DNA of 64,000 nt, taken from an uncultured Christensenellaceae bacterium (lineage in GTDB: Bacteria; Bacillota; Clostridia; Christensenellales; Borkfalkiaceae). The notes beneath the pieces are model-generated. The model ran no database searches. It was not told where the DNA came from and was given only the letters and a program-made list of their open reading frames with translations. Of this stretch, positions 59,026-64,000 are shown piece by piece. Positions within the stretch are counted from its first letter, which is position 1. Each line of letters opens with the position of its first letter. The stretch is taken from NCBI GenBank assembly GCA_910586655.1, contig CAJUIR010000003.1, forward strand, positions 62,001-126,000. The letters are read 5' to 3'. Position numbers and translations under genes: made by a program.

Positions 59026-59316
59026 ATGTTACCCCAGGATATTATTTTGAAACCCGTACTTACCGAAAAAGGATATGACGGGATCGCGGAAAAACGCTAT
59101 ACGTTCAAAGTTGCGAAGTCCGCGAATAAGACGCAGATCAAGATCGCGGCAGAGCAGATGTTCGGCGTTAAAGTAAAGAGCGTAAATACCGTGACCTGCC
59201 CCGGCAAATTAAAGAGAATGGGCAGAAACGAAGGGTACACCCCTACGACGAAAAAGGCAATCATCACCTTGCGGGAAGACAGCAAACCGATCGAAGCCTT
59301 CAACTCGTTGTCGTAA
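59026..59316 (+). CDS. rplW: 50S ribosomal protein L23
   Basis: Sits at the tunnel exit and docks signal recognition particle and trigger factor. 96 residues with the family start DIILKPVLTEKGYDGI and the KRMGRNEGYTPTTKKAIITL loop. It begins directly after the rplD stop codon, with GAGGAGG inside the end of rplD. Confidence 0.97.
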   Translation: MLPQDIILKPVLTEKGYDGIAEKRYTFKVAKSANKTQIKIAAEQMFGVKVKSVNTVTCPGKLKRMGRNEGYTPTTKKAIITLREDSKPIEAFNSLS

Positions 59317-59334
59317 GAAACGGAGGAATGAAAA

Positions 59335-60162
59335 ATGGCAGTCAAGAGATATAAACCGACCTCTCCTGCACGCCGTCTGATGACGGTTCCCGTTTACGGA
59401 GAGATTTCCAAAAACAAACCCGAGCGTTCCCTGCTCGAAGATCAGCGTAAATCGGGCGGCAGAAACAATGCCGGCAGAATTACCGTTCGTCACATCGGCG
59501 GCGGCAACAAGCGCAAATACCGTATTATTGACTTTAAACGCAATAAAGACGGCATTCCCGCAACGGTGAAAAACATTCAGTACGATCCCAACCGCAGTGC
59601 GAACATCGCGCTCCTCGTTTATGCGGACGGCGAAAAGAGATATATCCTCGCTCCCGTCGGATTGAACGCGGGCGATAAGGTGATGAGCGGCGTAAATGCA
59701 GACATCAAGGTCGGCAATGCGCTTCCGCTCTCTGCAATTCCCGTCGGTACCATGGTTCACAACATCGAAATGAAACCCGGCCGCGGCGGTCAGATCGCAA
59801 GAAGCGCGGGCATTTCCGCTCAGATCATGGCAAAAGAGGGCGCGTATGCGACCATCAAAATGCCCTCGGGCGAAATGCGTCTGATCCCCGTTTCCTGCAA
59901 GGCGACCATCGGTCAGGTCGGCAACGTCGAGCATGAAATCATCAGAATCGGCAAAGCGGGCAAGACGCGCCACCTCGGCGTACGTCCCACCGTCCGCGGT
60001 TCGGTCATGAACCCCAACGACCACCCTCACGGCGGCGGCGAAGGAAAATCTCCCGTCGGTCATGCGGGACCCGAAACGCCTTGGGGCAAGCCGGCGCTTG
60101 GATACAAGACGAGAAAGAAGAAGAATCCTACGAGCAGATTCATCTTAAAGAGAATCAATTAA
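59335..60162 (+). CDS. rplB: 50S ribosomal protein L2
   Basis: Core 50S protein needed for subunit joining and peptidyl transfer. 275 residues, with the C-terminal segment MNPNDHPHGGGEGKSPVG that holds the conserved histidine loop. CGGAGG precedes the ATG. Confidence 0.98.
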   Translation: MAVKRYKPTSPARRLMTVPVYGEISKNKPERSLLEDQRKSGGRNNAGRITVRHIGGGNKRKYRIIDFKRNKDGIPATVKNIQYDPNRSANIALLVYADGEKRYILAPVGLNAGDKVMSGVNADIKVGNALPLSAIPVGTMVHNIEMKPGRGGQIARSAGISAQIMAKEGAYATIKMPSGEMRLIPVSCKATIGQVGNVEHEIIRIGKAGKTRHLGVRPTVRGSVMNPNDHPHGGGEGKSPVGHAGPETPWGKPALGYKTRKKKNPTSRFILKRIN

Positions 60163-60175
60163 GGAGGGATAAAAA

Positions 60176-60454
60176 ATGTCGAGAAGCGTTAAAAAAGGAC
60201 CTTACGTCGAAGCGAAACTGTTACAGCGCATCGAAGCAATGAACGAGGTCAACGAAAAGAAGGTACTCAAAACTTGGTCGAGAGCATCGACGATTTTCCC
60301 TCAAATGGTCGGACACACCATCGCAGTTTACGACGGCCGCAAGCACGTTCCCGTATATGTCACGGAAGATATGGTCGGCTGCAAACTCGGCGAGTTCGCT
60401 CCCACGAGAACGTTCAAGGGTCATACGGCAAAAACGACCTCACCCAAGAGATAA
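60176..60454 (+). CDS. rpsS: 30S ribosomal protein S19
   Basis: Head protein that contacts S13 and 16S rRNA. 92 residues with SRSVKKGPYVEAKL at the start and the VYDGRKHVPVYVTEDMVGCKLGEFAPTRTF core, slightly longer than the family's usual start-to-end. AAGGAGG precedes the ATG. Confidence 0.98.
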   Translation: MSRSVKKGPYVEAKLLQRIEAMNEVNEKKVLKTWSRASTIFPQMVGHTIAVYDGRKHVPVYVTEDMVGCKLGEFAPTRTFKGHTAKTTSPKR

Positions 60455-60466
60455 GGAGTATACGAG

Positions 60467-60868
60467 ATGGCATCTAATATGAAAAAGAAAGCCGAAAGGG
60501 TTGCGGAAAAGAAAGAAAAACGCCCCTTCGCAACGGCGAAATATATCAGAGTTTCTCCCTATAAAGTCAGAACGGTGTTAGACCTCATCCGCGGCAAGAG
60601 CGTGCGCGAGGCGCAGGCGATTTTGCAGCACATGACGAACGCCGGCGCACAGCCTACTTCCAAAGTGCTCATGAGCGCGGTTGCAAACGCAGAGCACAAT
60701 CAGGGAATGGACAGAGGCGACTTGTACGTTGCGGAGTGCTATGCAAACGGCGGCGCTATGCTCAAAAGAATGCAGCCCGTCAGCAAAGGCAGAGGACACG
60801 CGATTTTGAAAAGAACGAGCCACATCACGGTAATTCTTGACGTGAGAAAAGCGGAGGGAGAGATATAA
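60467..60868 (+). CDS. rplV: 50S ribosomal protein L22
   Basis: Tunnel-wall protein whose loop is a site of macrolide-resistance changes. 133 residues; a lysine- and glutamate-rich N-terminal extension of about 20 residues precedes the core, which starts ATAKYIRVSPYKVRTVLDLI. The tunnel loop is KRMQPVSKGRGHAILKRTSH. AAGGAG precedes the ATG. Confidence 0.97.
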   Translation: MASNMKKKAERVAEKKEKRPFATAKYIRVSPYKVRTVLDLIRGKSVREAQAILQHMTNAGAQPTSKVLMSAVANAEHNQGMDRGDLYVAECYANGGAMLKRMQPVSKGRGHAILKRTSHITVILDVRKAEGEI

Positions 60869-60869
60869 T

Positions 60870-61529
60870 ATGGGACAGAAAGTAAATCCCCACGGATTGA
60901 GAGTCGGCGTAATTAAGAACTGGGATACCCAATGGTATGCCGATAAAAAAGAATTCGCGGCTTATTTGAAAGAAGACCATACCATTCGTACCTTCATCAA
61001 AAAGAAGTACTATGCGGCGGCAATTTCCAAGATCCTCATCGAGAGAGCGGCAGGCAAGATCGTCGTAACCGTTTATACGGGACGTCCCGGCGTGCTTATC
61101 GGTAAGGCGGGTTCCGAAATCGAAGTCATTAAAAAAGACCTTGCGAAAATTTCGGGCGGCAAAGCCGTTATGATCAACGTAAACGAAGTCAGAAAACCCG
61201 ATGCCGACGCGCAACTTGTTGCGGAAGGCGTTGCGGCGCAACTGGAAAAACGTATCTCTTTCCGCCGTGCGATGAAACAGGCGATCGGTAAAACGATGCG
61301 CGCAGGCGTTAAGGGCGTAAAAATGCAAGTGAGCGGCCGTCTCGACGGACGCGAAATCGCGGGTACGGAGCATTATCACGAGGGCAGCATTCCTCTGCAA
61401 ACGCTCCGCGCGGATATCGATTACGGCTTTGCGGAAGCGCATACGACGTTCGGCATGATCGGCGTCAAGTGCTGGATCTACAAGGGCGAAGTCCTCAAAG
61501 GCGCCAAGAAGCCCGAAGGAGGCAGATAA
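60870..61529 (+). CDS. rpsC: 30S ribosomal protein S3
   Basis: Head protein at the mRNA entry channel with helicase activity. The KH domain around residues 65-95 has TGRPGVLIGKAGSEIE. 219 residues. It starts right after the rplV stop codon; GGAGGGAGA lies in the end of rplV. Confidence 0.98.
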   Translation: MGQKVNPHGLRVGVIKNWDTQWYADKKEFAAYLKEDHTIRTFIKKKYYAAAISKILIERAAGKIVVTVYTGRPGVLIGKAGSEIEVIKKDLAKISGGKAVMINVNEVRKPDADAQLVAEGVAAQLEKRISFRRAMKQAIGKTMRAGVKGVKMQVSGRLDGREIAGTEHYHEGSIPLQTLRADIDYGFAEAHTTFGMIGVKCWIYKGEVLKGAKKPEGGR

Positions 61530-61978
61530 TGTTAATCCCCAAGAGAGTAAAAAGAAGAAAACAGCACCGCGGCACGCTGAAAGGCTCCGCGCAGAAGGGC
61601 AATCAGATCGCTTACGGCGAATACGGCTTGGTTTCGGAAGAAGCGGGATGGATCAAATCCAACCAAATCGAAGCGGCGCGTATCGCAATGACCCGTTTTA
61701 TCAAGCGCGGCGGCAAGGTGTGGATCGATATCTTCCCCCACAAGCCCATTACGCGTCACCCTGCGGAAGCCCGTATGGGTTCCGGTAAAGGCGGCGTAGA
61801 ATTCTGGGTTGCGGTTGTAAAACCGGGCAGAGTCATGTTTGAAATGGCGGGCGTTCCCGAAGAGATCGCAAGAGAGGCAATGCGCCTTGCGGCAAACAAA
61901 TTGCCCGTAAAGTGCAAATTTATCAAGAAAGAACAGGCGGTTAGCGCCGAAAATACGACAGAAGGCGGTGAAGGTTAA
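61529..61978 (+). CDS. rplP: 50S ribosomal protein L16
   Basis: Sits near the A-site tRNA. The start MLIPKRVKRRKQHRG at 61529 shares one base with the rpsC stop codon. 149 residues with GGKVWIDIFPHKPITRHPAE and MGSGKGGVEFWVAVVKPG; the C-terminal tail of about 15 residues is acidic and extends past the usual end. An in-frame ATG at 61469 lies inside rpsC and was rejected. Confidence 0.98.
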   Translation: MLIPKRVKRRKQHRGTLKGSAQKGNQIAYGEYGLVSEEAGWIKSNQIEAARIAMTRFIKRGGKVWIDIFPHKPITRHPAEARMGSGKGGVEFWVAVVKPGRVMFEMAGVPEEIAREAMRLAANKLPVKCKFIKKEQAVSAENTTEGGEG

Positions 61979-62172
61979 TGAAAGGAAAAGAATTTCACAG
62001 CATGACCGACGTCGAATTGAATCAGAAGTTGCAGGATTTAAAGAGCGAACTTTTCAATCTTCGCTTCCGCCATGCTTCGGGACAACTTGAAAATCCTCTG
62101 TCTATCAGAACATGCAAGCGTGATATTGCGAAAGTAAACACGGAAATCCGCGCCCGTCAGGCAAAGGCGTAA
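61978..62172 (+). CDS. rpmC: 50S ribosomal protein L29
   Basis: Small two-helix protein at the tunnel exit. 64 residues, with the family core LQDLKSELFNLRFRHASGQL. Its ATG overlaps the end of rplP by one base. Confidence 0.97.
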   Translation: MKGKEFHSMTDVELNQKLQDLKSELFNLRFRHASGQLENPLSIRTCKRDIAKVNTEIRARQAKA

Positions 62173-62182
62173 GGAGGGGAAC

Positions 62183-62437
62183 ATGGAAAGAAATCTGAGA
62201 AAAGAGAGAGTCGGAATCGTTGTTTCCGATAAGATGGATAAGACGGTCGTCGTTGCGGTATCGGATAAGCGTAAACACCCCGTATACAAAAAGACGATTA
62301 CTTATACAAAGAGATTCAAAGCGCACGACGAAGCGAACGAATGCGGCGTAGGCGACAAAGTTCGTATCGTCGAAACAAGGAAACTCAGCAAAGATAAAAA
62401 CTGGCGGGTTGCCGAGATCGTCGAGAAGGCGAAGTAA
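62183..62437 (+). CDS. rpsQ: 30S ribosomal protein S17
   Basis: Primary 16S rRNA-binding protein. 84 residues with the OB-fold segments RVGIVVSDKMDKTVVVAV and KRFKAHDEANECGVGDKVRI. AAGGAGGG precedes the ATG. Confidence 0.98.
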   Translation: MERNLRKERVGIVVSDKMDKTVVVAVSDKRKHPVYKKTITYTKRFKAHDEANECGVGDKVRIVETRKLSKDKNWRVAEIVEKAK

Positions 62438-62455
62438 TCGGAAGGAGAATGAGAT

Positions 62456-62824
62456 ATGATACAACCTCAGACTAGATTAAAAGCGGCTGACAACTCGGGT
62501 GCGAAAGAACTCATGTGCATCCGCGTGCTCGGCGGTTCCTTCCGCAGGAGCGGTAATATCGGCGACGTCATCGTGGCTTCTGTAAAGACGGCTACTCCCG
62601 GCGGCGCAGTGAAAAAGGGCGACGTCGTAAAAGCGGTCATCGTAAGAAGCGCGAAGGGCATCCGCCGTCCGGACGGAACTTATATCCGTTTCGACGATAA
62701 CGCGGCAGTCATCATCGACAGCCAGAAGCAGCCCAAGGGCACCCGTATTTTTGGACCGATCGCAAGAGAGTTAAGAGAGAAAGATTATATGAGAATCATC
62801 TCCCTTGCTCCCGAGGTACTGTAA
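62456..62824 (+). CDS. rplN: 50S ribosomal protein L14
   Basis: Forms part of an intersubunit bridge and the binding site of RsfS. 122 residues, the standard length, opening MIQPQTRLKAADNSGAKELM and ending in RIISLAPEVL. GAAGGAGAATGAG precedes the ATG. Confidence 0.98.
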   Translation: MIQPQTRLKAADNSGAKELMCIRVLGGSFRRSGNIGDVIVASVKTATPGGAVKKGDVVKAVIVRSAKGIRRPDGTYIRFDDNAAVIIDSQKQPKGTRIFGPIARELREKDYMRIISLAPEVL

Positions 62825-62835
62825 GGAGGCGCGAG

Positions 62836-63267
62836 GTGAACGTTAAAGTAAACGACAACGTGCTCGTTATTACGGGCAAATATAAAGGTAAAAAAGGAAA
62901 AGTTCTTGCTGCGAATCCCAAAGCGGATACGGTGATCGTGGAGGGCGTTAATATCGTCCATAAGCACGAGAAGGCAAGAAAAGCAAACGAAACGAGCAGG
63001 ATCGTAACCGAGGAATCTCCCATCAATGCAAGCAACGTGGAGGTGATCTGCGATAAATGCGGAAAAGCGACGAGAGTGGGACATTCGGTTGCGGACGGAA
63101 AAAAGATCCGCGTGTGCAAGAAGTGCGGCGCGAGTCTCGATAAAGCGTTTGTGAAGAAACAGAAGGCAAAGGCGGCGGAAGAAGTCGAGGCTCCCAAGAA
63201 GAGAACGAGAAAGCGCAGCCAAAAATCGGAAGCGGCAGAGACGCCCGCCGAAGAAAACAAGGAATAA
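62836..63267 (+). CDS. rplX: 50S ribosomal protein L24, with a zinc ribbon and a long tail
   Basis: Assembly initiator of the large subunit. The GTG start at 62836 (behind AAGGAGG) gives 143 residues against the usual 100-110. The KOW core is KVNDNVLVITGKYKGKKGKV. Cysteines 72, 75, 94 and 97 form two CxxC pairs, a zinc-ribbon form of L24. The last 35 residues are a Lys/Ala/Glu-rich tail that looks disordered. Confidence 0.96.
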   Translation: MNVKVNDNVLVITGKYKGKKGKVLAANPKADTVIVEGVNIVHKHEKARKANETSRIVTEESPINASNVEVICDKCGKATRVGHSVADGKKIRVCKKCGASLDKAFVKKQKAKAAEEVEAPKKRTRKRSQKSEAAETPAEENKE

Positions 63268-63285
63268 GCGGACGGAGGAAAAGTT

Positions 63286-63879
63286 ATGGCAGTGAAAAAG
63301 ACTGCGGCAAAGACCGCAGAAAAACCCGTAGCGTCTGATAAAAGCAGAATGAAAGTCATGTACGATCAGGAAGTAGTTCCTTATCTCATGAAGAAATTCG
63401 GCTATAAATCCGTTATGCAGGTTCCCAGAATTGAAAAAATCGTGATCAACACGGGCTTGGGCGATATCAAAGACAATCAGAAGTCGATGCAGATCACCGA
63501 GAACGAGTTAAAATTGATCACGGGACAGAAACCCATCTACCGCAAGGCGACTAAGTCGGTTGCAAACTTTAAGGTAAGAGAGGGAATGACGATTGGTCTC
63601 AAAGTGACGCTTCGCGGTAAGAGAATGTACGATTTTTACGATAAACTCGTATCCATTGCGCTTCCGCGCGTGCGCGACTTCCGCGGCGTGCCCGATAAGG
63701 CGTTCGACGGCAGGGGTAATTATTCCCTCGGCTTGAAGGAACAACTTATCTTCCCCGAAATTACGTACGATCAGGTAGAGAAGATCAGAGGCATGGACGT
63801 ATGCATCGTAACTACGGCGCAGACGGACGAAGAAGCGAGAGAACTTTTGAAGGCGCTCGGAATGCCTTTCAAGCGGTAA
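63286..63879 (+). CDS. rplE: 50S ribosomal protein L5
   Basis: Binds 5S rRNA and contacts the P-site tRNA. 197 residues; a Lys/Ala-rich extension of about 18 residues precedes the usual start (SRMKVMYDQEVVPYLMKKFG). Core segments KIVINTGLGD and RDFRGVPDKAFDGRGNYSLG are intact. CGGAGG precedes the ATG. Confidence 0.98.
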   Translation: MAVKKTAAKTAEKPVASDKSRMKVMYDQEVVPYLMKKFGYKSVMQVPRIEKIVINTGLGDIKDNQKSMQITENELKLITGQKPIYRKATKSVANFKVREGMTIGLKVTLRGKRMYDFYDKLVSIALPRVRDFRGVPDKAFDGRGNYSLGLKEQLIFPEITYDQVEKIRGMDVCIVTTAQTDEEARELLKALGMPFKR

Positions 63880-63890
63880 GGAGAGACAAG

Positions 63891-64000
63891 ATGGCAAAGA
63901 AGTCAATGATCAACAAACAGCAAAAGACGCCCAAGTTTTCTACGCGGGCATACACCCGTTGCTCGATTTGCGGAAGACCTCATGCGGTTTTGAGAAAGTA
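63891..64000 (+). CDS. rpsN: 30S ribosomal protein S14, zinc type (cut by the window end)
   Basis: The first 36 codons are visible: MAKKSMINKQQKTPKF followed by RCSICGRPHAVLRK. The first CxxC pair (Cys24, Cys27) marks the zinc-binding (type Z) form, in which a second CxxC is expected beyond the window. AAGGAGAG precedes the ATG. Confidence 0.9.
   Translation, partial: MAKKSMINKQQKTPKFSTRAYTRCSICGRPHAVLRK

Overview
The window is a chromosomal segment of a Gram-positive, low-to-middle GC bacterium, most likely an uncultured member of the Clostridia (Bacillota). This is inferred from the gene families and their order: rpsB-tsf-pyrH-frr-uppS-cdsA-dxr-rseP, topA-trmFO-hslV-hslU, mnmG next to dnaA, a zinc-type S14, ECF-type vitamin transporters under TPP and FMN riboswitches, VanW-family and InlB-repeat surface proteins, and strong AGGAGG ribosome-binding sites. 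No rRNA, tRNA, CRISPR array or complete insertion sequence was seen. Most promoters that can be read have a TTGnnn -35 box and a TATAAT-like -10 box exactly 17 bases apart.

Layout. 1-10.6 kb: lon and engB, then a long run from ribosomal protein S2 to the site-2 protease RseP (translation, UMP kinase, isoprenoid and phospholipid precursors). 10.6-13.6 kb: a TPP-riboswitch-controlled thiamine transporter, divergent from a 5'-deoxynucleotidase and an MFS permease. 13.6-18.1 kb: mnmG and dnaA on the minus strand facing away from recF; dnaN is absent and no DnaA-box cluster is visible. 18.1-24.8 kb: a VanW-family protein, L19, a large GT-C-like membrane protein, comM and dprA. 24.8-33.4 kb: topA, trmFO, hslVU, hisS, thioredoxin, glyA. 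33.4-39.4 kb: FMN riboswitch and ribU, then a tightly overlapped five-gene chain (tsaE, tsaB, rimI, an alpha/beta hydrolase, a membrane-anchored MurF) and ddl. 39.4-43.8 kb: a gene remnant, a eukaryote-type isocitrate dehydrogenase, a membrane zinc peptidase, obgE and yhbY.

43.8-55.3 kb is the accessory part. It holds a small HTH regulator with three evenly spaced operator-like palindromes and two tiny Cys-rich paralogues, a NifU-like/GGGtGRT pair, and a 1.93-kb unit encoding an InlB-repeat lipoprotein metallopeptidase. That unit is present twice, virtually identical, on either side of an AT-richer AAA/DUF4143 ATPase. A 992-residue leucine-rich-repeat surface protein follows. From 55.3 kb the core genome resumes with tcdA, a TtcA-like tRNA thiolase and the S10-spc ribosomal protein operon, which begins with a long structured leader and runs off the window in rpsN.

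Together the core genes cover translation, tRNA modification (t6A through TsaE/TsaB, its cyclisation by TcdA, cmnm5U through MnmG, m5U54 through TrmFO, thiolation through the TtcA-like enzyme), proteostasis (Lon, HslVU, RseP), DNA transactions (DnaA, RecF, DprA, ComM, TopA) and cell-wall synthesis (UppS, MurF, Ddl). The points most worth following up are the A-X-A duplication around the ATPase, the mini-regulon at 44 kb, the paired hairpins at 43.2-43.45 kb, the S10 leader, and three genes whose promoters leave almost no 5' leader.
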